A stretch of 5,340 bases of DNA from Candidatus Gastranaerophilales bacterium (GTDB lineage Bacteria; Cyanobacteriota; Vampirovibrionia; Gastranaerophilales; Gastranaerophilaceae): contig CAAGQE010000344.1 in assembly GCA_900772035.1 (NCBI GenBank), positions 1 to 5,340 on the forward strand. The letters are read 5' to 3'. Under the pieces are notes generated by a model that had not been told where the DNA came from, searched no databases, and worked only from the letters and a program-made list of their open reading frames with translations. Numbering within the stretch: the first letter of the stretch is position 1; each line of letters opens with the position of its first letter. Below are positions 1 through 5,340 of the stretch, piece by piece. Position numbers and translations under genes: made by a program.

Positions 1-1222
1 AAAGCAAAATTTTATCCTTGCCTGAAAGTTTCGCATCTCTGACCAAATCGGCAACGAGTTTGTGACCTTCTTGTCTGCGGAGTTTTTGAGGGGCAAAATC
101 GCTAATCATAAGATACGAAAACGTTAGTCCGAAAAGGACAATCGCCAAAATTTTTCTGATATTTTCAGGTCTTATAAAAAATAACCCTGCCATAAAAACA
201 GCAATAAATGCGGGGTAAATTTCGGTCGTGTACTTCGTGATTAAAACCATTTTTCCTGTCAAAGATGCCCCAATCATTACCAATAACGTGCATAGCGTGC
301 TGAGAGTCAAAAGTCTTATTTTGACCTCGCTTTTGGTTAACGCTTTTATAAAGCACAAAAACGCGATGAAAATTGGAATAATGGCGAAAATAATATAGCC
401 CGTGTTGAGTTTTCCGTTTTTAATCAACAAAGTAGAAACGTGAATAGGTGTGTTTATAAGGTTTATTTGTATTGGAGAAACGTAGTCCGAAACTACAAAA
501 AAGAGTTTTGTAAACGAAAAATCCGACCAAAACTGAGAAATATAACTTCCCGTCAATGTTTTGTATAAAAATGGCATAAACGGCAATACCGCAAGGGTTG
601 TAAGACCGATTAGCACGGAGATTACTTTCGCCGAAATCTTACCTTGTTTTTTCAAATAACCGAACAGGAACAGAAAATTGAAAAATACAAATACGAAGCC
701 GATTGTGTGGGTTAAAATTACAAGCAAATTTGTGATGAAAAAGCAGATATAGTTTGCTTTTGATTGCTTTTCAGCAAGTCTCATCATAAAAAGTATTGCA
801 AGCGCGGAAAACAGAAACAACAGCGAGTAAAATCGGACTTCTTGAGAAAAATATATTAAAAATCCGCTCATTGCGCTAAATGCCGCACAGAGATAACCCG
901 TTTCTTCGTTCTTGATTTCTTTTCCGACAAAAAACATTGTGATTATTGACAAAACAGAGGGCAAAACCGATGAAATTCTGAGCGTTACGTCTCCGTTTCC
1001 GAAAAGGAAAGTCCATATTTTCAGATAAAAATAATACAACGGCATATGGCAGTTTTGAAAGATTGCCTGAAAAAATCCGTCAGAGGTTGATTTCGTTGAA
1101 ATATACCAACTTATGTACTCGTCGTTCCATAGCCCGTCGGGCTTGTCAATTGCAGTCAATCTGATTAGCAAGCCGAATATCACGATAAGAAATAAATTAA
1201 AATAAGTTCTTTTGTTAGTCAT
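1..1222 (-). CDS. GT-C membrane glycosyltransferase, PMT_2/GT39-like (3' part missing)
   Basis: Read from the ATG at 1222, this frame stays open for 407 codons and leaves the window at its left edge, so the C-terminal part is missing. The protein is strongly hydrophobic with many membrane segments, for example residues 8-25, 84-100, 157-190, 200-220, 277-293, 303-320 and 337-350. After the first segment comes LWNDEYIS (31-38). Its Asp34-Glu35 pair sits where GT-C enzymes carry their acidic catalytic motif in the first periplasmic loop. HMPLYY (59-64) matches the HPPLYY-like motif, and SQEVRFYSL (126-134) the SQEARPYSL-like motif, of bacterial PMT_2 proteins. Such enzymes move a sugar from a polyprenyl-phosphate donor to a lipid, glycan or protein on the outer face of the inner membrane; acceptor and sugar cannot be told here. 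The gene is divergent from the GT2 gene, a plausible maker of its donor. The family is well supported; the substrate is not. Confidence 0.85.
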   Translation of the reverse strand, partial: MTNKRTYFNLFLIVIFGLLIRLTAIDKPDGLWNDEYISWYISTKSTSDGFFQAIFQNCHMPLYYFYLKIWTFLFGNGDVTLRISSVLPSVLSIITMFFVGKEIKNEETGYLCAAFSAMSGFLIYFSQEVRFYSLLFLFSALAILFMMRLAEKQSKANYICFFITNLLVILTHTIGFVFVFFNFLFLFGYLKKQGKISAKVISVLIGLTTLAVLPFMPFLYKTLTGSYISQFWSDFSFTKLFFVVSDYVSPIQINLINTPIHVSTLLIKNGKLNTGYIIFAIIPIFIAFLCFIKALTKSEVKIRLLTLSTLCTLLVMIGASLTGKMVLITKYTTEIYPAFIAVFMAGLFFIRPENIRKILAIVLFGLTFSYLMISDFAPQKLRRQEGHKLVADLVRDAKLSGKDKILL

Positions 1223-1296
1223 AAGATATTTATGGTATTATTAATTTATTATAAACCATAGTGGTATTTTCTAAAACAAAAAGAAAAAAATATTTT
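1223..1296. promoter_or_regulatory. divergent intergenic region with short inverted repeat
   Basis: These 74 bases separate the starts of the two divergent glycosyltransferase genes and must hold the promoters of both unless transcription enters from elsewhere. The stretch is almost pure A/T. It contains TATGGT (1231-1236) and its exact complement ACCATA (1255-1260), 18 bases apart. A TATTAT box at 1236-1241, with a poor TTGTTA 18 bases upstream at 1212-1217, is a possible plus-strand promoter; such boxes arise easily in A/T-rich sequence. The role of the region is inferred from gene orientation and no single site is secure. Confidence 0.35.
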
Positions 1297-2238
1297 ATGA
1301 AACTTATAATACAAATTCCCGCATATAATGAAGAAATCTCTTTGCCGTTGACCTTGTCGTCAATCAACAGGTATTATGAGGGAATTGACGAGGTTGAAAT
1401 TCTTGTAATCAATGACGGAAGTACGGACCGAACACAATATATTGCCGAAGATTACGGTGTAGAACATATTTTGAACTTGCGCTCAAATATGGGACTTGCA
1501 AAGGCTTTCACTCTCGGTTTGCAATATTGTATTAATCAAGGTGCCGATATTATTGTCAATATTGATGCGGATAACCAGTATAATGCCGACGATATCGGAA
1601 AACTCATTTGGCCTATCGTTAACAACAGAGCGGATATCGTTATAGGTACAAGACCCGTTGACAGAATTAAGCATTTTTCTCCGCTGAAAAAATTGCTTCA
1701 AAAAATCGGTTCAAAAATCGTAAGACTTCTCAGCAGCACGGGTACGGAAGATGCTCCGAGCGGATTTAGAGCATTCTCCAGAAAAGCCGCAATGATGATG
1801 AATGTTTTTGACAATTATACCTATACGATTGAAACAATTATGCAATCTAAGTCAAAAGGTTTGACTATCGAATCCGTTCCAATCAGAACAAACAGCGGTT
1901 TCAGAAAATCGCGTTTGGTAAAAAATATCTTTTCGTACGTTAGAAATTCCGCTTTTACGGTCTTGAGGATGTTCATTATTTACAGACCGTTCAGATTTTT
2001 CGCTTTAATTGGCGGAATGTTCATCATCTTAGGGCTGTTAATTTGGTTGAGATACTTCTTCTATTTGTTACAAGGTGTTCAAACGAGTTTGGCGCTTTTG
2101 GTATTTTCAATAGTTCTGATTTTCGTCGGGGTTCAAACGGCGTTTTTGGGTGTTATTGCTGACTTGCTCGGTATAAACAGAAAACTTATCGAGGATGTTC
2201 AAATCAGAGTTAAGCAACTTGAAAATTCAAAAAAATAG
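1297..2238 (+). CDS. family 2 glycosyltransferase, polyprenyl-phosphate sugar synthase type, membrane anchored
   Basis: A 313-residue GT-A fold enzyme that likely transfers a sugar from a nucleotide donor to polyprenyl phosphate on the cytoplasmic face of the inner membrane, as DPM1/GtrB-like enzymes do. Visible motifs are IPAYNEE (7-13), the nucleotide-binding VINDGSTD (37-44), and the metal-binding Asp90-Ala-Asp92 in NIDADNQYN. Further on are GTRPV (117-121) and SGFRAFSR (155-162), typical of the acceptor side. Two membrane helices follow, about 234-258 and 264-286. The tail ADLLGINRKLIEDVQIRVKQ resembles that of other two-helix members. The frame opens upstream at a GTG (1261), but those 12 codons give a lysine-rich leader with no family counterpart, so the ATG at 1297 is preferred. 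No Shine-Dalgarno sequence precedes either. The tolC-like gene begins 61 bases downstream on the same strand and may be co-transcribed. The exact sugar is unknown. Confidence 0.9.
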   Translation: MKLIIQIPAYNEEISLPLTLSSINRYYEGIDEVEILVINDGSTDRTQYIAEDYGVEHILNLRSNMGLAKAFTLGLQYCINQGADIIVNIDADNQYNADDIGKLIWPIVNNRADIVIGTRPVDRIKHFSPLKKLLQKIGSKIVRLLSSTGTEDAPSGFRAFSRKAAMMMNVFDNYTYTIETIMQSKSKGLTIESVPIRTNSGFRKSRLVKNIFSYVRNSAFTVLRMFIIYRPFRFFALIGGMFIILGLLIWLRYFFYLLQGVQTSLALLVFSIVLIFVGVQTAFLGVIADLLGINRKLIEDVQIRVKQLENSKK

Positions 2239-2280
2239 CCTGAAAAAATATCCAACGGACTAATATTTCTCTTTCGTGCT

Positions 2281-2309
2281 TTTTTCGTACCGTTACGGTA
2301 TGCGAAAAA
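2281..2309 (+). promoter_or_regulatory. hairpin-forming sequence over the tolC-like start codon
   Basis: The left arm TTTTTCG (2281-2287) plus TACCG (2288-2292) can pair with CGGTA (2296-2300) plus CGAAAAA (2303-2309). This leaves a TTA loop and a two-base TG bulge. The A of the preferred ATG (2300) would be paired while its T and G form the bulge. A T-run (2310-2315) follows directly, which gives a superficial terminator look. The pairing is visible in the sequence; any effect on translation or read-through from the upstream glycosyltransferase gene is inference. The stem is mostly A/U at its base, so its stability is uncertain. Confidence 0.4.
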
Positions 2310-3874
2310 TTTTTTGTATGCTTTTATTCTTAATCTTTTTGGCACCTTGCGGTTTTTCGGATTCAATATGGGAAATTCCGCAGGAAGAACTCCGCGGGGT
2401 CTTGATTGACAATGCTTTAGCGGATGATAATTCGTTTTTTGAACAGAAAAAACAAGAGCGAATTAATCAAGAATTGGAAGAAAAATTGAATGTTAAACTG
2501 GTTCCGATTTCGCTTGATGAGTGCCTGAAAACGGCGGTGGAACACAACTATATTATTAAACAACAAAAAGCGACCGCAAGAGAAGCGCTTTGGAATAAAA
2601 GAAACGCTTACTCAAAATTTTTGCCTAATGCGAATTATACCTTTACTTCCCAATGGTTGTCGGGTACATATTTGGTCGGCGGGATTGTTCCTGTTGATGT
2701 ACATGAAAATCCATTGTCGAGTTCGTTTAACTTTGAATGGAGTTTTTTCGATCAGGGCAAAGTTTTCTTTGATGTATCTCAAAAAAGAAGCCTGCAAAAA
2801 TCCGCCGATGCGCTCGCTGAATTTTCTAAAGATGAAATAATTTTGAATACGGCACAAAGTTATTATCAATTGCTGAAAAACAGGGCTGAGTTGGAAATTT
2901 ACGCTATAAACGTAATAGACAGAAAAACTCAATATGATATGACAATGGCGCGATATGCGGTCGGAGTCGGCACACGGTTTGATATTTACAGAGCAGAGGC
3001 TGAACTCGAAAAATCCAAGCAAGAATACATAGAGTCCGTAAATGCAATAAGAATTGCACAGGCAAAACTCGCTAATTATATGGGTATAGATGTTTTGACT
3101 CCGCTTTATCCAAAGGAAATTGTTATTAATAAGAAAACCCTTTTGGATACGGATGCGGAAACGATGATTGGTTGGGCTAAAAAATCAAGGCTCGATTTGT
3201 ATGCGGAAAAGAAAAAAATAGATGCTATGAAAGCCGAAAGAAATGCCGTTTATACCGATTTGGTGCCTGATATTACTTTTAAATTTTCAAGTTCAATGTA
3301 CGGTACAAGAAGAAGCGGTTTGTATCCGAGTGATACTCTGACATTGAATGTTGTTGCGCCTTTCGGGTCTTATTGCGGTGTCGATACTTTTACAAAAATA
3401 AAATCTTATAAATACCAAATTCTTGCCGCGGAAAATAACCTGACTCAACTTATCAGAAACGTTGAGGAAGCCATAATTTCTTCCAAACAAAACTCTGATA
3501 GTGCTTCAGAGCGAATTGTCGCTTCGGAAAAAGAGGTTTTTGCTTCAAGAAAGAGTTTGGAAAGCGCTGTTATTTTGATGCAAACAGGAACTCAAACTTT
3601 TCTTGACGTAATTCAGGCACAAAACTTGAAAGTCAATGCGCAGGTGAGACTGACGGAATGTATTACGGATTATAATATTTCGCAGGTGCAACTCCTTTTT
3701 GAATCGGGAATTATAACGATTGATAACGTCTTGAACGGTATTAATCAGCCGCCTTTAGGCAATCAAGGTCAAGCGCAAAATTCACAACAAAATCAACAAC
3801 AAAATCCGTCACAAAACTTGCCGCAAAATCAATCTCAAAATTCACCGCAAATTCAGATGCCGCAAACACCCTGA
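2300..3874 (+). CDS. TolC-family outer membrane efflux/secretion channel
   Basis: A 524-residue outer-membrane factor, the trimeric channel of efflux pumps or type I secretion. Residues 1-20 look like a signal peptide: Arg-Lys near the start, a hydrophobic core, then a likely cut near GFS/DS. LAPC (14-17) resembles a lipobox, but Pro before Cys makes a lipoprotein doubtful. A charged helical stretch (about 40-66) precedes the first OEP repeat (about 70-265), which opens with ISLDECLKTAVEHNY and includes FLPNANYTFTSQW, FEWSFFDQGK and the helical YAVGVGTRFDIYRAEAELE. The second repeat (about 290-472) includes LVPDITFKFSSS, LMQTGTQTFLDVIQAQN and a C-terminal helix ending FESGI. The last 40 or so residues are Gln/Asn/Pro-rich repeats. 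Other in-frame starts are GTG 2276 and ATG 2318; ATG 2300 gives the best signal peptide. No partner pump or adaptor gene lies in the window, so the cargo is unknown. The 3' end overlaps the convergent gene by 22 bp. Confidence 0.92.
   Translation: MRKIFCMLLFLIFLAPCGFSDSIWEIPQEELRGVLIDNALADDNSFFEQKKQERINQELEEKLNVKLVPISLDECLKTAVEHNYIIKQQKATAREALWNKRNAYSKFLPNANYTFTSQWLSGTYLVGGIVPVDVHENPLSSSFNFEWSFFDQGKVFFDVSQKRSLQKSADALAEFSKDEIILNTAQSYYQLLKNRAELEIYAINVIDRKTQYDMTMARYAVGVGTRFDIYRAEAELEKSKQEYIESVNAIRIAQAKLANYMGIDVLTPLYPKEIVINKKTLLDTDAETMIGWAKKSRLDLYAEKKKIDAMKAERNAVYTDLVPDITFKFSSSMYGTRRSGLYPSDTLTLNVVAPFGSYCGVDTFTKIKSYKYQILAAENNLTQLIRNVEEAIISSKQNSDSASERIVASEKEVFASRKSLESAVILMQTGTQTFLDVIQAQNLKVNAQVRLTECITDYNISQVQLLFESGIITIDNVLNGINQPPLGNQGQAQNSQQNQQQNPSQNLPQNQSQNSPQIQMPQTP
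3776..3859 (+). repeat. seven tandem 12-bp units encoding QNxx
   Basis: Seven consecutive 12-base units begin at 3776, 3788, 3800, 3812, 3824, 3836 and 3848. The first six begin CAAAA(T/C) and the seventh CAAATT. In the tolC-like frame they read QNSQ, QNQQ, QNPS, QNLP, QNQS, QNSP and QIQM (residues 493-520), followed by PQTP and the stop. The constant first half and drifting second half point to an old in-frame minisatellite. Because the unit is a multiple of three, gain or loss of copies would change tail length without a frameshift. The last unit overlaps the 3' end of the convergent minus-strand gene. The tail is probably a disordered extension of the channel's C-terminus, at its periplasmic end by family topology. 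Confidence 0.8.
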
Positions 3875-4515
3875 CGGAAACCGATTACGTCGAGATTATG
3901 GAATTGGAATAACTTTTTGCATTTTTTGTTTTCGATATCACGCGCAAAAGAATAAGCCGTGTAAGCACCCAAAATGGCTTCTAATTCCGAGACGGGAAGC
4001 ATATTCGACGGTAATTCGTCGAGGTTTAATTTGTGCTTTAAGCCTGTTTGCAATGCCTTGCAGTCGGCGGGCGTTCTGTCTAAAAACGCTTCGTTGCAAC
4101 CGAAAGCGGTCTTTGCATTGTGGATATCAAATCTGTATATAGAATATCCGTTTTCTTTAAGGTTTTCAAATAAATCCGTTCCTTTTTTTGAAAATCTGTC
4201 TGTCCACGCGTCGCGATTTGCGATTTTTGAGTTTAGATTTACAGGGTGATAAATTCTTGATAAGTATTTCCATTTGCTGCTTATCATAATTTCGTTTTTA
4301 GCCATTGATACGGCTATCATTGAGTTTTTGACCCCTTGAAAATTTTCCAAAAAATGATGAACATCATGAAAACTGTACAATTTGTCCATCAGGAGTAAGT
4401 TCAAATTGTTGTCTAAAACTGCGACTGCGGATTCGTTTGTTGCTATTGATGAAAACGAAATTCCGACGAATGTTTTTTTGTCTTTAAATTCCGGTTTTGT
4501 TAAATATTTTTTCAT
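3853..4515 (-). CDS. hypothetical protein, possibly degenerate DUF429/RNase H-like fold
   Basis: A 220-residue soluble protein with no signal peptide or membrane segment, which I do not firmly recognise. Its order of elements resembles DUF429 proteins, which have a predicted RNase H-like fold. A first strand FVGISFSS (16-23) leads into AVAVLDNNLNLLLMDK (30-45), then comes a second strand MIAVSMAKNE (66-75). The C-terminal half has TPADCKALQTGL (148-159), LDELPSNMLPV (165-175) and a helix ELEAILGAYTAYSFAR (177-192) like the family's DAL..AYTAY helix. DUF429 proteins usually have Asp in the first and second of these strands; here Ser stands at both apparent places (Ser20, Ser70), so catalysis is doubtful if the match is real. 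The gene converges on the tolC-like gene with a 22-bp overlap and is divergent from the kinase gene. Codon use looks like its neighbours, which supports a real gene. No strong ribosome binding site is seen, only AAAAAAGA before the ATG. Confidence 0.7.
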   Translation of the reverse strand: MKKYLTKPEFKDKKTFVGISFSSIATNESAVAVLDNNLNLLLMDKLYSFHDVHHFLENFQGVKNSMIAVSMAKNEIMISSKWKYLSRIYHPVNLNSKIANRDAWTDRFSKKGTDLFENLKENGYSIYRFDIHNAKTAFGCNEAFLDRTPADCKALQTGLKHKLNLDELPSNMLPVSELEAILGAYTAYSFARDIENKKCKKLFQFHNLDVIGFRQGVCGI

Positions 4516-4649
4516 ATAAATCTTTTTTATTATCGAATTATTTTTTGTTGCTGACCAAATTCGATTTTATGTTAAAATTATACCATGGAAAAACAGAATT
4601 TGAGCAATGGAGAAAAAGATTGTTTTTAACTGATAAAGAATCCTTAAAA
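4516..4649. promoter_or_regulatory. divergent intergenic region with weak opposed promoters
   Basis: This AT-rich gap separates the divergent DUF429-like and kinase genes. On the plus strand, CTGACC (4551-4556) and TAAAAT (4573-4578), 16 bases apart, form a modest sigma-70-like pair that would give a leader of about 65 bases before the ATG at 4650. On the minus strand, GATAAT (complement of 4529-4534) has only a poor -35 candidate, TTGGTC (complement of 4553-4558), 18 bases away. The candidate -35 boxes overlap, so the two promoters would compete. These are by-eye matches in an A/T-rich stretch and are weak individually. Confidence 0.35.
4532..4565. promoter_or_regulatory. 8-bp perfect inverted repeat, possible operator
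   Basis: ATCGAATT (4532-4539) and its exact reverse complement AATTCGAT (4558-4565) are separated by 18 bases. The left half overlaps the candidate -10 of the minus-strand gene, and the right half lies between the candidate -35 and -10 of the kinase gene. This is where a shared repressor site would be expected. The symmetry is certain; a binding function is inference, and a match of this length could arise by chance in A/T-rich DNA. Confidence 0.35.
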
Positions 4650-5340
4650 ATGGATATAACAAAAATAAAAAAGCCTAAAGTTCTTGTTGTTGGCGACGTT
4701 GCCATTGACGAAATGGTATACGGCGATACGGAGAGAATTTCAAGAGAAGCTCCCGTTTTGATTTTGCGTCATACAAAGACGAAGATTATTTTGGGTGCTG
4801 CTTCTAACGCTGCTCACAACATTTCGACTTTGAACGGCGGAAAGGTTTCGGTTATCGGAACATACGGTGAAGATTATTACGGACCTATCTTGTTGAAAGC
4901 GTTTGAAGATGCGAAGGTGGATACTTCGTATATGGTTTTGGCTCCCGAAAGACCCACTACCGTAAAAACAAGAATTTCAGGTTCCTGCTCGCAGTCGGTT
5001 ACTCAGCAAATCGTCAGAATTGACAGACAAACGACTGATTGGCTTACGGAAGAGACGGAAAACAAAGTTTGTGAACAAATTAAAAAGGCAATGCCGAATT
5101 TTGATGCGGTAATTTTGTCGGATTATCACCTCGGATGTTTGACGGACAAGGTTATTAAAACGACTGTTGAGGAAGCAAAAAAACTCGGAAAGATTGTTGT
5201 TGCCGATGTTCAAAAGAATATGACCCGTTACAAAGGTGTTACCGCAATGACTCCGAATCAACCCGATACGGAAAAATTTGTCGGATTTTTCATCAAAGAC
5301 GAAGAGTCTCTTAAAAAAGCGGGCGAAACTCTTATCAATG
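4650..5340 (+). CDS. PfkB-family kinase, HldE/RfaE heptose-7-phosphate kinase-like (3' part missing)
   Basis: The first 230 residues of a PfkB (ribokinase-like) sugar kinase that leaves the window at its right edge. The best fit is the kinase domain of HldE/RfaE, which phosphorylates D-glycero-D-manno-heptose 7-phosphate at C1 on the way to ADP-heptose for the lipopolysaccharide core. Supporting motifs are VLVVGDVAIDEMVYGDTERISREAP in outline (11-35), LGAASNAAHNI (48-58), YGEDYYG (72-78), RPTTVKTRI (101-109), QQIVRIDRQ (119-127), LSDYHLG (156-162) and TPNQPDTEK (201-209). Departures from classical HldE are GA instead of GG at 49-50 and DVQKN (186-190) where HldE has DPKG. A related kinase with another sugar substrate is therefore possible. 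The ATP-site and catalytic-base region and any adenylyltransferase domain lie outside. An in-frame ATG at 4569 would add 27 residues; 4650 is preferred because it puts the first strand at the usual distance from the N-terminus. Confidence 0.82.
   Translation, partial: MDITKIKKPKVLVVGDVAIDEMVYGDTERISREAPVLILRHTKTKIILGAASNAAHNISTLNGGKVSVIGTYGEDYYGPILLKAFEDAKVDTSYMVLAPERPTTVKTRISGSCSQSVTQQIVRIDRQTTDWLTEETENKVCEQIKKAMPNFDAVILSDYHLGCLTDKVIKTTVEEAKKLGKIVVADVQKNMTRYKGVTAMTPNQPDTEKFVGFFIKDEESLKKAGETLIN

Noticed and set aside
165..356. 63-codon minus-strand ORF
   Set aside because: It lies in another frame of the same strand within the GT-C glycosyltransferase, whose own frame is open throughout and shows family motifs.
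1483..1701. 72-codon minus-strand ORF
   Set aside because: Antisense to the core of the GT2 gene, with no recognisable features and no leader.
2281..2315. True rho-independent terminator of the glycosyltransferase gene
   Set aside because: The G/C part of the stem is only five base pairs, an A/U section and a bulge separate it from the T-run, and it overlaps the next gene's start. It is kept only as a hairpin of unknown effect.
2628..2840. 70-codon plus-strand ORF
   Set aside because: An out-of-frame shadow inside the tolC-like gene.
2612..3022. 136-codon minus-strand ORF
   Set aside because: Antisense to the first OEP repeat of the tolC-like gene; the plus strand shows clear family conservation and this product resembles nothing known to me.
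3293..3490. 65-codon minus-strand ORF
   Set aside because: Antisense shadow of the second OEP repeat of the tolC-like gene.
3776..3859. CRISPR-like or non-coding regulatory repeat array
   Set aside because: The units are 12 bases with no spacers and are in frame within a coding sequence; they explain themselves as a protein tandem repeat.
3875..3896. Terminator hairpin after the tolC-like stop (GACG...CGTC)
   Set aside because: The stem is only four base pairs with a long loop and no T-run, and it lies inside the convergent gene.
3974..4249. 91-codon plus-strand ORF
   Set aside because: Antisense to the 220-residue minus-strand gene. That frame is longer, starts with ATG and has a protein-like composition, so it is the better choice.
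4585..4629. 14-codon ATG-to-TAA ORF upstream of the kinase as a leader peptide
   Set aside because: No ribosome binding site, no run of regulatory codons and no following attenuator hairpin; its ATG lies very close to the expected transcription start.
4977..5261. 94-codon minus-strand ORF
   Set aside because: Antisense to the HldE-like kinase, whose motifs run straight through the region.

Overview
The window reads as ordinary chromosomal DNA from a low-GC, Gram-negative (diderm) bacterium. Evidence for an outer membrane is a TolC-type channel and a heptose-kinase-like gene. GC content looks well below 50 % by eye. None of the five starts has a clear GGAGG-type ribosome binding site. A host-associated low-GC diderm such as a Gastranaerophilales/Melainabacteria or Elusimicrobia relative would fit, but this is a guess from gene style and the sequence does not prove it.

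Layout: (1) about 1-1222, minus strand: the N-terminal 407 residues of a multi-spanning GT-C (PMT_2/GT39-like) glycosyltransferase that runs off the left edge. (2) 1223-1296: short AT-rich divergent intergenic region. (3) 1297-2238, plus: a membrane-anchored family 2 glycosyltransferase of the polyprenyl-phosphate sugar synthase type. (4) 2300-3874, plus: a TolC-family outer-membrane efflux protein whose C-terminus is a run of 12-bp / four-residue QNxx repeats. A hairpin-forming sequence covers its probable start codon. (5) 3853-4515, minus: a 220-residue protein, at best a degenerate DUF429/RNase H-like relative, overlapping the tolC-like gene tail to tail by 22 bp. (6) 4516-4649: divergent intergenic region with an 8-bp perfect inverted repeat and weak promoter-like boxes. 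(7) 4650 to the right edge, plus: the N-terminal 230 residues of a PfkB-type kinase resembling the HldE/RfaE kinase domain.

Together the genes suggest cell-envelope work. The GT2 enzyme could load a sugar onto a polyprenyl phosphate, and the divergent GT-C enzyme could pass it to an envelope acceptor. The HldE-like kinase would feed ADP-heptose for lipopolysaccharide core, and the TolC-like protein would be the outer-membrane exit duct of an export system. No mobile element, CRISPR array, tRNA or rRNA was seen. I found no convincing new system; the most distinctive items are the QNxx repeat tail, the start-codon hairpin and the degenerate DUF429-like protein.
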